This document shows, in pieces, positions 29,586 through 38,875 of a DNA stretch of 39,142 nucleotides. The translations under genes and the position numbers were made by a program. How positions within the stretch are numbered: the first letter of the stretch is position 1; every line of letters begins with the position of its first letter. The stretch spans positions 1 through 39,142 of the forward strand of contig SFDP01000041.1 in the NCBI GenBank assembly GCA_004558185.1. The letters are read 5' to 3'. The notes beneath the pieces are model-generated. The model saw only the letters and a program-made list of their open reading frames with translations, was not told where the DNA came from and ran no database searches. The DNA comes from Lachnospiraceae bacterium. GTDB taxonomy: Bacteria; Bacillota; Clostridia; Lachnospirales; Lachnospiraceae.

Positions 29586-31388
29586 TTATTTTATCGTTTT
29601 GTACATAGGGCCATAAGCCTGACACGCCCTGTAATCCTGTCCCTCTTTATCCATACCAAAAGCATTCCATGCGCTGGGTCTGAAGATCTTCTCCTCGGGT
29701 ACGTTGTGCATACAAACGGGAATTCTCAAAATAGAACAAAGAGTAATCAGGTCTGCACCGATATGCCCATAGGAGATCGCTCCATGGTTAGCTCCCCAGT
29801 TATTCATTACATCATAGGCCGATTTGAAGGCACCCTGTCCGGTGGTTCTGGGCGCAAACCATGTGCAAGGCCAGGTATAGTCGGTCCGTTTCCACAGCTT
29901 GTCGGAAACCTCTGCCGGAAGCTCCAGTGTCCAGCCTTCGGCAATCTGAAGAACAGGACCCAGATTCTTTACCAGATTCAATCGAATCATGGTCGCCGGC
30001 ATCTCTGCCTTGGTTTCAAATCTGGAGGAATAACCGCCTCCACGGAAATAACCAAGATCAGCATAGTTCCAGGTGGTATTTGCCATAATGGCATCCTGAT
30101 CCTCTTTGGTCACCTCATACCATGGCTTCATTACGGCATTGCCGTCAGCATCTTTAGCTCCGCCATTGGCGTCCAGACAGCAGGCGCCGGAATTGATCAG
30201 GTGAATGAATCCATCTGCTTCTTTTGCCTTCCCGGTAAGCTCATAGCCGGATGCTTTTTTCACTGCCTCGGGGCTCCAATATGTACGCACATCGGCAAAC
30301 ATCTGTGCACGATTGGTCAACAGCTTCATAAACAGCATACCAAGACCGTTTAATACATCATTCTCCGTTGCCAGAACATAGGGCTCTCTTGCTCCGTTCC
30401 AGTCGAAGGAGGTATTTAGCATTGCCTCAGGGAAGTCACAGTTCGGGTAAAAGTCTGTCCACTGCCTCTGTCCCTGGAAACCTGCTGCAATAGCATTATG
30501 ACCAACCTGCTCTTCTTCAAAGCCTTCCGGAAGATTGTGATTGCCATTCATCAGATCTTTGATAATGACCATCATCTTCACCACGAACTCCCAATCCGCA
30601 TCCTTCTCTTCACGGGTTCTCTGCATATTCTCAGGATTCTTGTCAAAGCCTTCAATACATTTTTCTTTGGTCCATGCCAGCGCCTTCTCATATTCAGCGT
30701 GATCATAAATTCCTTCTGTCATTCGGCGGATAATTTCCACCTCATCTACAGATTCCACACGCATACCCAGATATTCTTCAATAAATTCGGGACTGATGAT
30801 GGAGCCGCCGATACCCATACAAATAGAGCCAATCTGCAGATAGGATTTGCCCCGCATGGTAGCTGCTGCCACTGCCGCACGGCCAAAGCGCAGGAGCTTT
30901 TCTTCTACATCCGCCGGGATAGAGGTATCATCTGCTGCCTGTACATCGTGTCCGTAAATTCCAAAGGCAGGAAGTCCCTTCTGGCTGTGAGTTGCCAATA
31001 CAGAAGCCAGGTAAACTGCACCGGGCCTTTCCGTTCCGTTAAAGCCCCAAACACCTTTGATGGTCATAGGGTCCATATCCATGGTTTCTGCTCCATAGCA
31101 CCAGCAGGGAGTCACGGTCAGTGTGATGTCTACACCTTCTCGTTTAAATTTGTCCGCACAAGCCGCTGCTTCTGCTACACGGCCAATGGTAGTATCTGCA
31201 ATAACAACCTTTACCGGCTCTCCATTTGAATATTTCAGGTTTTCCTCAAATAATTTTGCTGCAGACTTTGCCATATTCATTGTCTGCACTTCCAAGGACT
31301 CACGCACCTTCAAAGGTCCCCTGCGTCCGTCAATTGTAGGTCTGATACCAATTACCGGATATCCACCGATTAATCTGCTTGCTGCCAT
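29586..31388 (-). CDS. fucI: L-fucose isomerase
   Basis: Converts L-fucose to L-fuculose in a Mn-dependent cytosolic reaction; also acts on D-arabinose in the family. I start at ATG 31388 (MAASRLIGGYPVIGIRPTIDGRRG), 8 bases after GGAGG; ATG 31394 is too close to the site, and ATG 31442 has none. The 600-residue length is normal. Catalytic regions include WGFNGTERPGAVYLA, the metal ligand area CMGIGGSIISPEF, and EEEQVGHNAIAAGFQGQRQWTDFYPNCDF, then the C-terminal NNWGANHGAISYGHIGADL. It is the first gene of the fucose import/catabolism operon, divergent from araC. Confidence 0.96.
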   Translation of the reverse strand: MAASRLIGGYPVIGIRPTIDGRRGPLKVRESLEVQTMNMAKSAAKLFEENLKYSNGEPVKVVIADTTIGRVAEAAACADKFKREGVDITLTVTPCWCYGAETMDMDPMTIKGVWGFNGTERPGAVYLASVLATHSQKGLPAFGIYGHDVQAADDTSIPADVEEKLLRFGRAAVAAATMRGKSYLQIGSICMGIGGSIISPEFIEEYLGMRVESVDEVEIIRRMTEGIYDHAEYEKALAWTKEKCIEGFDKNPENMQRTREEKDADWEFVVKMMVIIKDLMNGNHNLPEGFEEEQVGHNAIAAGFQGQRQWTDFYPNCDFPEAMLNTSFDWNGAREPYVLATENDVLNGLGMLFMKLLTNRAQMFADVRTYWSPEAVKKASGYELTGKAKEADGFIHLINSGACCLDANGGAKDADGNAVMKPWYEVTKEDQDAIMANTTWNYADLGYFRGGGYSSRFETKAEMPATMIRLNLVKNLGPVLQIAEGWTLELPAEVSDKLWKRTDYTWPCTWFAPRTTGQGAFKSAYDVMNNWGANHGAISYGHIGADLITLCSILRIPVCMHNVPEEKIFRPSAWNAFGMDKEGQDYRACQAYGPMYKTIK

Positions 31389-31504
31389 ATTCATCTCCTC
31401 CTTTTTATAATGAGCTAATCTGGTTAACTCAAGATTCATCAATCATCTGACTGTCTGAGACATCATGAAATCCACCAAAAAAGTCAGACAAATAATTACT
31501 TTTT

Positions 31505-31543
31505 ATTATATATAGTGCCAAATAAAAACAAAAGTGATATAAT
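31505..31543. promoter_or_regulatory. Divergent fucI and araC promoters with shared A-rich motif
   Basis: On minus, TATAAT (31510-31505) with only a weak -35 serves fucI. On plus, TATAAT (31538-31543) serves the AraC gene, 50 bases before its ATG. CAAATAAAAA (31519-31528) lies between, overlapping the weak -35 regions, so activation by the adjacent AraC protein is likely. The same motif occurs twice upstream of the microcompartment promoter. Confidence 0.55.
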
Positions 31544-31592
31544 AAAAAAAAACAGTAGAATATTCACTTTTTTTATTAGAGGAACCTAACCA

Positions 31593-32444
31593 ATGAAGTA
31601 TATTGATTATCAGGAACGAACCCAGCAGGGCACCTTTAATTTCCCTATTGCCTTTTACCATCAGACCCCCCATAGTCCCCGCTATCATATGCAATATCAC
31701 TGGCATACCCATTATGAACTCATTCGCATTATCTCAGGTACATTCCAATTGAATCTGGAAAACAATACCAGACTTTACTACCCACAGGATGTGATTTTTA
31801 TTTCCAGCGGTATGCTCCACGGCGGGACACCTCATGACTGCATCTATGAATGCATCGTCTTTGATTTGCAGATTCTGTTGAAGGATAATCACGCCTGTTC
31901 CCGACTGATTCGTGATATTATTGATCACAAGATTACCGTACACACTCAGTTATCGGACAAAAGTGAATCCATTCTGCCCATTGTAGAGAATCTGTGCGAT
32001 GCCCTCTCAGGCAAAAAAAACGGCTATGAATTTATGGTTCAGGGCTACCTGTACCATCTGCTGGGCACCATCATCAACCAGCACTTGTATGACGAAACCA
32101 AACAGGACAATGTACTGACCGAACGGCTTGCCTCCATTAAAAATGTATTGGCCTATATTTCGGAAAATTATTCTCACAACATCAGCCTGGAAAGCCTGTC
32201 CCGAATTGCCGGAATGAATCCAAAATATTTTTGCCGGTATTTTCGCAGCATGACAGAAAGAACACCTATAGATTATCTGAATTACTATCGCATTGAATGT
32301 GCCTGCGAAATGCTCTCCACCAAGGATATGCCGGTAAAGGAGGTGGCAATCTCCTGCGGCTTCAATGACGAAAGCTATTTTATCAAAACCTTCAGTAAAT
32401 ATAAGGGAGTCACCCCAAAACAGTTTATGAAATTGCATTTTTAA
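31593..32444 (+). CDS. AraC-family regulator with cupin sensor domain
   Basis: A 283-residue regulator. Residues 1-150 form a cupin-like sugar-sensing domain (YHWHTHYELIRIISGTF, YYPQDVIFISSGMLH). Residues 180-283 form the double helix-turn-helix domain (ISLESLSRIAGMNPKYFCRYFRSMT, IDYLNYYRIECACEML, VKEVAISCGFNDESYFIKTFSKYKGVTPKQF). It is divergent from fucI, the classic place for an activator of the fucose operon, and probably responds to fucose, fuculose or a phosphate ester. GAGG precedes the ATG. It may act together with the DeoR regulator. Confidence 0.94.
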   Translation: MKYIDYQERTQQGTFNFPIAFYHQTPHSPRYHMQYHWHTHYELIRIISGTFQLNLENNTRLYYPQDVIFISSGMLHGGTPHDCIYECIVFDLQILLKDNHACSRLIRDIIDHKITVHTQLSDKSESILPIVENLCDALSGKKNGYEFMVQGYLYHLLGTIINQHLYDETKQDNVLTERLASIKNVLAYISENYSHNISLESLSRIAGMNPKYFCRYFRSMTERTPIDYLNYYRIECACEMLSTKDMPVKEVAISCGFNDESYFIKTFSKYKGVTPKQFMKLHF

Positions 32445-32460
32445 AGGAGTGCTGCAGACC

Positions 32461-32985
32461 ATGAGAAACAAAACTGTCCTTTTTTCACTTGTTATTCTTT
32501 TACTGCTTATTTTAGCCGGCTGTAAAGATGCCGGCAAAACACAGACCATCGCCCCCTTCAGTAACGCCAATTGGGAAAGCACCCCTCAGGAACTGGCTGC
32601 TCTCCATGGAGGGGATGCCGACACTGCCCTTTCCGTCTATGGTGGAAACAGCTATCTTTATCCTATAACCTGGCTGGAGCAGGAAGGTACAGTAAAATAT
32701 ATGTACGATGAAAACGACCAGCTTGTATCTATTGCTTTTTACTGCGAGGCGGATACCCTGGAAAATCTGACCAACTTGTATGATACGATTCGCAGCCAGG
32801 CTTCCCAGGACTATGGAAATAGTATTGTTACCACTAACCAGGATAATCTGGGAGACCGTTGGATTCGCTCTGAGGGTAATGTGATCCTGGCAGCTTTCTG
32901 GAATAAGGAAAGCTGCGCCCTGCAATACTCCTTCCTGCATCCGAAGATTTCCCGGGATGCCGAGGGTAACTTAGCCGCAGAGTAG
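32461..32985 (+). CDS. Uncharacterised lipoprotein
   Basis: A 174-residue predicted lipoprotein with a signal peptide (KTVLFSLVILLLLILAGC) and lipidated Cys19. The start is ATG 32461 with AAGGAG 11 bases upstream; a GTG at 32449 is possible but adds four residues before the signal. The mature domain is small and mixed (VKYMYDENDQLVSIAFYCEAD, VILAAFWNKESCALQYSF). I do not recognise a family. It follows the AraC gene by 16 bases, so they share a transcript. A sensor or transport accessory role is not supported. Confidence 0.7.
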   Translation: MRNKTVLFSLVILLLLILAGCKDAGKTQTIAPFSNANWESTPQELAALHGGDADTALSVYGGNSYLYPITWLEQEGTVKYMYDENDQLVSIAFYCEADTLENLTNLYDTIRSQASQDYGNSIVTTNQDNLGDRWIRSEGNVILAAFWNKESCALQYSFLHPKISRDAEGNLAAE

Positions 32986-33067
32986 GCTTATTTTGACTGC
33001 CTTCTCGCCGGCTCTTCAGTATATTATTTTATCCCGAATATGATGATATCCTTTATCCAATTTTTTC

Positions 33068-33325
33068 CTATTCTCCGTTTTCACAGGCCTGCAGTCTGTG
33101 CTGGTACTTTTCTCTTGTGGCAAGGCCGCCCCGAATATGCCTTTCCGATTTGTTTACCTCAAGAATGGCTCTGGTCTGTCCTGCCAGCGCAGAATTAATC
33201 TGCTCCAGGCGCTCGGTTACATCCTTATGTACCGTAGATTTTGATATGCCAAAGTGTTTTGCCGCCTGCCTGACCGTGGCATTATATTCGATAATATAAT
33301 TGGCAATGGCAATAGCTCTCTCTTC
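33068..33325 (-). pseudogene. spoIIID: spoIIID, 5'-truncated copy (left repeat)
   Basis: Reads from a GAA codon at 33325 to a TAG at 33068 as 85 residues of SpoIIID, the mother-cell sporulation regulator: EERAIAIANYIIEYNATVRQ, the recognition helix HFGISKSTVHKDVTERL, and the full C-terminus. The start codon is missing. Upstream in frame come four unrelated codons and then a TAA, and no ATG, GTG or TTG precedes the helix-turn-helix. Bases 33217-33324 match 39035-39142 at 107 of 108 positions. The intact form must be elsewhere or be rebuilt by recombination with the right copy. Confidence 0.85.
33217..33324. repeat. spoIIID: Long direct repeat flanking the 5.8-kb cassette (left)
   Basis: A 108-base block identical to 39035-39142 except at 33225 (T here, A at 39043). 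It encodes the N-terminal half of SpoIIID. The homology stops sharply at its left side; the right limit in the second copy is beyond the window. Confidence 0.95.
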
Positions 33326-33463
33326 CGCCCCGGTCCATTATTTATCTATTTTTTTCATCCGATTTATAATAGCCTGCCAGTACATTCTGTCCTTTATTAC
33401 ACTAATGTATATTCGTGGATGTTTCGTCTGTGTGGCGAAAGAACCGTCCCGAAGTAGAAAATA

Positions 33464-34063
33464 TTAAAAAGGTAATTCATCATCAAAAAACTTCTCATCC
33501 TCGTCTTCAAACTCAAACGACTCGAAATAATCTTTTAGGTACTTTTCGAATTCCTTCATCGCTTTGTCTATAACTTTTTTCTCTTTTTTCTTTCCTGTCA
33601 CTTGATATAAGGCAGAAGCAGCCATAAACATAATATTATTTTCATCTGTACACTTAGATTTATCCCAAATAAAACGCTCCACTGATCTTTCTGCCTTCTC
33701 AAACGCCTTTACCTCAATAAAAGCATATACTCCTGCAATAGCAGCCACAATATTCTCCAGTTCTTTCTGAAGCCACTTTTCGCAGAACTCTGCCGACTCC
33801 TTCTTTTGACCAAGTGCTGCCATTATAGCTGCTTTTCTCATTTTAATATCTGAACCGGTATATTCAGGCCAGCCAAACATATCCAGCAGTTTATCACACA
33901 TTTTTAGCAGAGCCTTATGCTCCTCCCGCATATCCAGTTCGTCCAGACAATCTTCCAACCAGCCTTGGATATCATATTCATAATCCATAACCTCCTCAAA
34001 CATCTCCAGCTCAGATGCATAATTCGGATTTGTCTGTCTTCCCTCACAATCTCCTATCATCAA
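33464..34063 (-). CDS. Acidic helical (TPR-like) protein of the cassette
   Basis: A 199-residue protein I do not recognise. It is helical with repeat-like helices (EEHKALLKMCDKLLDMFGWP, AAIMAALGQKKESAEFCEKWL, AFEKAERSVERFIW) suggestive of TPR or HEAT units. It ends in a strongly acidic tail (ESFEFEDEDEKFFDDELPF). Its ATG overlaps the end of the SWIM gene by 4 bases, so the two are coupled and probably act together. An acidic tail can mimic DNA or contact a helicase; this is speculation. Confidence 0.72.
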   Translation of the reverse strand: MMIGDCEGRQTNPNYASELEMFEEVMDYEYDIQGWLEDCLDELDMREEHKALLKMCDKLLDMFGWPEYTGSDIKMRKAAIMAALGQKKESAEFCEKWLQKELENIVAAIAGVYAFIEVKAFEKAERSVERFIWDKSKCTDENNIMFMAASALYQVTGKKKEKKVIDKAMKEFEKYLKDYFESFEFEDEDEKFFDDELPF

Positions 34064-34791
34064 AGCACGCCAAACAAATCTTCCCAGTTGTTACCCATAA
34101 TAATACGCTCACTGGGTGTATCTGCATTGGCGAGCATATTTTCCACACGATTGGCCAATGTTACATCCACAAACCGTCCGGCATCAATACCACGTAATTC
34201 AAAGAACAGAAACGGGTTCTCGTCAACTCGTGCTCCGATTCCATATAGTACTGCTGCTACATGTTTACACATAAGCGCCCAATCCGGGCAGCTACAGTTG
34301 AAACTGATTTCCCTTGGCTTCGGGAAAAGTCCCTGCTCTCCGAGAAATACTTCTTTCAATTCTTCAGGAAAATTCCCATTCACAAGCTGCTCCAGATTTT
34401 CAATCTTCCGACTGCATTTTTCAATTGCACGTTGGCAACGTTCCTCAGACAAGGGACTGATTCGTATTTCGATTTTATATGGTGTTTTTCTTCTTCCCTG
34501 AACCCGAGCCAGAACTTTTCCCTTCTGAATCTTTAAATCCACCACTGCTCCTGTCCGCACATACCGTTTTCCGCGTTCCAGCCGGCTCTCATAATCAGCA
34601 TATCTCTCCAGATTATCGCACCATGCCTGCCCCCACCAGCTTTTCACGATACTCCGCCCCTGAATGACAACAGGTTCCGGCTGTTTTCCTCTGGCTTTTT
34701 CCTTCTGTATAGTCTGTCTTGCATTTTGCTTCAACTGCTCAGCATCTGGCTGACTGAAGTTTTCACCGGTATTCCAATAGCTTCTACTCAT
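34060..34791 (-). CDS. SWIM zinc-finger protein
   Basis: A 243-residue protein with a SWIM-type zinc site: Cys, Cys in FNCSCPDWALMCKH, that is CxC then C-x-H. The N-terminal part is basic and contains SWWGQAWCDNLERYADYESRL, with RTGAVVDLKIQKGKVLARVQG and YKIEIRISPL resembling a small beta-rich domain. SWIM proteins often pair with SNF2-type helicases. Its SNF2 partner here starts only 76 bases upstream on the same strand. Likely a DNA- or protein-binding adaptor for the helicase; function not established. Confidence 0.88.
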   Translation of the reverse strand: MSRSYWNTGENFSQPDAEQLKQNARQTIQKEKARGKQPEPVVIQGRSIVKSWWGQAWCDNLERYADYESRLERGKRYVRTGAVVDLKIQKGKVLARVQGRRKTPYKIEIRISPLSEERCQRAIEKCSRKIENLEQLVNGNFPEELKEVFLGEQGLFPKPREISFNCSCPDWALMCKHVAAVLYGIGARVDENPFLFFELRGIDAGRFVDVTLANRVENMLANADTPSERIIMGNNWEDLFGVL

Positions 34792-34867
34792 GTCTTGCTC
34801 CTTTTGCTCAAATTAACAAATAACTGCATAGTCTGCTTAAACTAAGATTGTTTTTATAACAAATTTT

Positions 34868-37489
34868 TTATTCCAGTTTAAGTATTGACAGCAATTCTTC
34901 ATTACTCATTTCTGTAATCCAACTTTCACCGCCGCTTCCAATCACATTTAATGCGAGTTCTTTTTTTGACTCAATCATCTCATCTATTTTTTCTTCAATC
35001 GTTCCTTTGCATACCAGTTTGTGCACCAGAACATCATTTTTCTGTCCAATTCGATATGCACGATCTGTTGCCTGATTTTCAACTGCAGGGTTCCACCATC
35101 GGTCAAAATGAATGACATGATTCGCATTTGTCAGGTTTAGGCCTGTTCCCCCCGCTTTCACAGACAGAACGATATATGGAACATATGCTTCCCCCTGAAA
35201 GGCTTCTACTATCTCATTTCTTTTTGCCACAGTTGTTCCTCCATGCAACACATAACCGTGACAGCCAAAGATATCTGCCAGAAATCCATCCAGATAATCG
35301 GTAATCTCCTTAAACTGCGTGAATACAAGAACTCTTTCTCTCTTCTGATAAATTGTCTCGCACACTTCCCGAAGCATTTCAAACTTTCCGCTTTCCTTTG
35401 GGTCATATGCCGTCTGGCCCAGATACTGATCCGGGTGATTACAAATCTGCTTCAATTTTGTCAGGGAAGCCAGCACCAAACCTCTCCGTTTCATGCCATC
35501 CAGTTTTTCCAGCTTCTCTGCCAGCTCCGCTACATATTTCCGGTAAAGCACTGTCTGCTTTTTTGAAAGTCCCACATAATCAATCTGTTCCAGCTTGTCC
35601 GGCAAGTCAGAAATGATTGCTTTGTCTGTTTTCACGCGTCTTAACAAAAAAGGCGCAATCATTGACTTAAGCTTTGCATACCCTTCCGGATTATCCTCCA
35701 GCCTTTTACAATAATCATGAAATTCTGTAGAGCTGCCAAGCAATCCTTTGTTCAAAAAGTCAAAAAGCGACCAGAGATTCGTCAAATCATTTTCAATAGG
35801 TGTACCCGTCATGGCAATGCGCATCTTACCTTGCAACGCTTTCACACGCCTTGTCTGCTTTGTAAGTGGATTTTTGATTGCCTGAGCCTCATCCAGAATC
35901 AGGCAATCCCACTGTATCTTTTCTAATGCTTCCAGTCGCGCAACCATTCCATAGGTAGTAATAGTTAAAAAAATGTTATCATTTATCTCATTTCCATTTG
36001 GCTTTGTACTACTGCCATGCAGAATCTGAAATGCCATCTGAGGTGCAAATTTTTCAGTTTCCTTCTGCCAATTCCCCAATAAGGATGCAGGTACAACTAA
36101 CAGCACATGTGCATTCTTATTCGTCTTTCGAAGCTTCTCCAGAAAAGCCAGTACCTGAATGGTCTTTCCCAGTCCCATGTCATCAGCAAGACAAGCACCA
36201 AACCCTAACTTATTCATATAATCAAGCCAGGTAAAACCGTCCTTTTGGTATGGGCGTAGCGTCGCATGAAAAGTCTTAGGCACCACTGCAGACCGGATTT
36301 TTTTTGGCGTCCTAAGATTCTGCAATAAACTTGCAAGCCAAGTGCCATTGGTTACAACCGTTCCCACATCAGCACCCTCTGCCTGCCCTTTAAGTTCCAT
36401 GCGCAGAGCATCCAGAAGTGTCAGACTTCCTCGATTCTTTTCCATATCATCCAGCAGTCTCCGCAGTCTCGCATGATCAACCGCAATCCATTTTCCCTTT
36501 AAAAACGCAAGCCCATCTGTCTGTTGAAGCAGAGTTTCAATCTCCTCACGGCTAAGCGGCACTCCATCCACTACAAGCTGCGGGGTCATACCCAGAATCG
36601 TATCCAGCCCCAGGAGTGGCGGTTTTTCCTCCCCAAGGCTCACAGACATGGTTATTCCGTACGCATTTCTCTTCCACCAGTTTGGTATCCGGCATATGAT
36701 TCCGCACTCCTCAATCATCGGGACTTCCTTTAATATCTGATAAGCCTCATCCGCTGTCAGACGCAGCGGATGAAAGAGTTCGCCCTTTTCCACAAACTCT
36801 TCTATCAGCGGCGATACTTCCGATACTCTGTTAAGACAGGAAAGAAGCTGCAATAATTTCCCCCTATCCGTCTGATACTCTGTCAGTGCATATGCAAGCG
36901 GCATATGACGAACTTTATCGTTCGCATCCTTTGTGGCGTAAGTTGCAAGAAAAGCGAAGGGATAATCATCCTCTTTGCTCTCAACCAAATGAAAAAAAAT
37001 ACGTTCTGGCACCTTCAGATTCTGGCTCTTATCCGCCAGATAAAGTGCGACCGTTCCCCCATAAGAGGCAATTTCTTTTGCATAAACTGCCTGAAGCTGC
37101 CCAAATGCTTCTTTCAGCCAGTGACCATTTACATACTCTGCTCCTAATGTAAATGGCACAGAGTTCAAAAGCCGCTCCATCATATTCTCATCTAATGACA
37201 CCTCGATATGTTCCCTTGCGATTTCCAAATCCGGCTGACGAGTCAGCATCTGCTGAAATCCATCTGCAACCTGATAAAGAAACAAACCTGCTGCATCCAG
37301 CCATTTTGGTCTTTTTTCAAATCCAATAGCATAGACTGCCTCCCATTTGGCAAATTCAAACCGCTCCTTCCATGGGATAATATCCTCTACATATTCTCCA
37401 TCTTGGTTATCTAACATAAATCCTTTTTGAGTAAAACGAAAATGCAAAATTTTCTGCTTTTCTCTATGCTTCTTATCTTTTGTTAGCAT
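34868..37489 (-). CDS. SNF2-family DNA helicase/translocase
   Basis: An 873-residue SNF2 ATPase. The N-terminal 380 residues are the bacterial SNF2-associated region. The helicase core follows: ADDMGLGKTIQVLAFLEKL (Walker A), LILDEAQAIKN (DEAH-like box), AMTGTPIENDLTNLWSLFDFL, LLRRVKTDKAI, then the second RecA lobe with GGTGLNLTNANHVIHFDRWW and DRAYRIGQ. GGAGG precedes the ATG. Neighbours are the SWIM protein and an AAA ATPase, all on the minus strand. SNF2 proteins remodel protein-DNA complexes and occur in defence islands as well as in general roles. Confidence 0.94.
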   Translation of the reverse strand: MLTKDKKHREKQKILHFRFTQKGFMLDNQDGEYVEDIIPWKERFEFAKWEAVYAIGFEKRPKWLDAAGLFLYQVADGFQQMLTRQPDLEIAREHIEVSLDENMMERLLNSVPFTLGAEYVNGHWLKEAFGQLQAVYAKEIASYGGTVALYLADKSQNLKVPERIFFHLVESKEDDYPFAFLATYATKDANDKVRHMPLAYALTEYQTDRGKLLQLLSCLNRVSEVSPLIEEFVEKGELFHPLRLTADEAYQILKEVPMIEECGIICRIPNWWKRNAYGITMSVSLGEEKPPLLGLDTILGMTPQLVVDGVPLSREEIETLLQQTDGLAFLKGKWIAVDHARLRRLLDDMEKNRGSLTLLDALRMELKGQAEGADVGTVVTNGTWLASLLQNLRTPKKIRSAVVPKTFHATLRPYQKDGFTWLDYMNKLGFGACLADDMGLGKTIQVLAFLEKLRKTNKNAHVLLVVPASLLGNWQKETEKFAPQMAFQILHGSSTKPNGNEINDNIFLTITTYGMVARLEALEKIQWDCLILDEAQAIKNPLTKQTRRVKALQGKMRIAMTGTPIENDLTNLWSLFDFLNKGLLGSSTEFHDYCKRLEDNPEGYAKLKSMIAPFLLRRVKTDKAIISDLPDKLEQIDYVGLSKKQTVLYRKYVAELAEKLEKLDGMKRRGLVLASLTKLKQICNHPDQYLGQTAYDPKESGKFEMLREVCETIYQKRERVLVFTQFKEITDYLDGFLADIFGCHGYVLHGGTTVAKRNEIVEAFQGEAYVPYIVLSVKAGGTGLNLTNANHVIHFDRWWNPAVENQATDRAYRIGQKNDVLVHKLVCKGTIEEKIDEMIESKKELALNVIGSGGESWITEMSNEELLSILKLE

Positions 37490-37598
37490 TTTGCTACCTC
37501 CATGTCTGCTTCAGCAAATATCATTTCAATATTTAAAAAATATCTTCTAACTTCTATTCCTACCGGGAAACTATCCTTGTCATAAACGCACCAAATTT

Positions 37599-38822
37599 TT
37601 AGGCATTGACTTTCCCCCAATCTATAATTCTTCTGAGGTACGGATCAGCACCGTACTTACCTTCAAGATACTGCTTATCGAACTTTGCATCCTTTCTGAC
37701 AGACTCACCCTTTTCATTCTTGAACTCTACCAACGAGTACAGTTTGGAATTCTGTGCATTTCCCTTTGCCACAAACCATATCTCATCTCTGCGGAACACT
37801 TCACTGTTCATGGTAGATAAATCATGAGATGTGAATATTAGCTGTGCTTTATGTCTGTTGATATTCATATCATTAAACATCATAATAATATGACACAACA
37901 ATACCGGATGAATCTTCGCATCCAATTCATCAATTACAAGCACAGTTCCATCAAGCAAACTTGCCGCAATAAAAGGAAGCAGACCAAACAGCTTCTTTGT
38001 TCCACTGGATTCATCAGATAAACTAAGTTCAGTTTCAACATCATCTACGAGATGTTTTGTGAAAACTTCTATCCTATCGTTCTCTTTTTCTTCCACTCTA
38101 AAATCAACGATATCCAAATCCATTTCCTGAATCATTTCAAGCATCAGGTGCTTCACATCTTCAGATGTGGATATTGCCATTCTAAGCTCCTGAATAGGAT
38201 TACCATAATTTAGGAATTTCACACCGAGCTGGAACCAATTCAATACGTCTTTAACAACTGCATTTTCCTTATAAGCAATACCCAAGTAGGAAAGCAAGGT
38301 AAGCGTCTTAGATAAATCATCACTGACTTTCAGTTTCGCAAATGCCCCTTTTAAAACAATCCCTTTATCATCTCTTGTATACAATGCTGAACGTCTTCCG
38401 GTCTCCAGCTTCACTCTGTCCAGGCTCTCATATATAACCACATCACGCTTCACATACAAGATATATCTGTACTCTGCAGACTTTGTACGGAAAAACAGTT
38501 CAAACTCTGTTGGTTCATTTTTGCTATCTGAAAAAGCAAATGGCTGGGCGATAATTCTCTTTTGTAAAAGAACCTTATCTTCGTTGTCTTCTGTCGCATA
38601 CAACGGGCGCAGAATTTTTGCAACCAATGTGTGCAACGCTGCCAGAACATTGGATTTTCCTCCACCATTAGGGCCGTAAATGGCAGACACCGGTAAATAC
38701 ATCTCTCCATCCTGGTCTTTGATTATTCTATTTTCATGCTCTGAGATTGCTGCTGCCTGCATATCAAAGGTCACTTCATCTCTTATACTCTTGTAATTCT
38801 TCACAGTAAACTGACATAACAT
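37599..38822 (-). CDS. AAA/ABC-type ATPase of the OLD/RloA-like class
   Basis: A 407-residue protein of the AAA_15/AAA_21 (SMC-like) group. Motifs: N-terminal FTVKNYKSIRDEVTF, Walker A GPNGGGKSN, a Q-loop region, the signature LSDESSGTKKLF, Walker B VLVIDELDAKIH, and the H-loop IFTSHD. The C-terminus YLEGKYGADPYLRRI is typical of the RloA-like branch, which usually pairs with an RloB nuclease-like protein; no RloB is seen. GGAGG precedes the ATG. It is the first gene of the cassette operon under an operator-containing promoter. A role in phage defence is inferred from family members. Confidence 0.88.
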   Translation of the reverse strand: MLCQFTVKNYKSIRDEVTFDMQAAAISEHENRIIKDQDGEMYLPVSAIYGPNGGGKSNVLAALHTLVAKILRPLYATEDNEDKVLLQKRIIAQPFAFSDSKNEPTEFELFFRTKSAEYRYILYVKRDVVIYESLDRVKLETGRRSALYTRDDKGIVLKGAFAKLKVSDDLSKTLTLLSYLGIAYKENAVVKDVLNWFQLGVKFLNYGNPIQELRMAISTSEDVKHLMLEMIQEMDLDIVDFRVEEKENDRIEVFTKHLVDDVETELSLSDESSGTKKLFGLLPFIAASLLDGTVLVIDELDAKIHPVLLCHIIMMFNDMNINRHKAQLIFTSHDLSTMNSEVFRRDEIWFVAKGNAQNSKLYSLVEFKNEKGESVRKDAKFDKQYLEGKYGADPYLRRIIDWGKVNA

Positions 38823-38837
38823 ATCTTTTTACCTCCA

Positions 38838-38875
38838 GTCTATATTTATTATAGACCGTTTTTCTTACTTTGCAA
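38838..38875 (-). promoter_or_regulatory. Promoter of the cassette with operator palindrome
   Basis: TTGCAA (38875-38870) and TATAAT (38853-38848) with 16 bases between. The -10 lies within a perfect inverted repeat GTCTATA-TTTAT-TATAGAC (38838-38856). A second palindrome, GAGATA-T-TATCTC, lies at 38885-38897. Both could bind a repressor, but no repressor gene is seen in the cassette. Confidence 0.6.

Noticed and set aside
29532..31229. Long plus-strand open frames of 273 and 243 codons opposite fucI
   Set aside because: They lie antisense to a highly conserved isomerase, have no ribosome binding sites, and their translations look like antisense shadow.
33068..33325. Left spoIIID copy as a functional gene
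   Set aside because: No usable start codon lies in frame upstream of the helix-turn-helix; a TAA comes a few codons before the homology.
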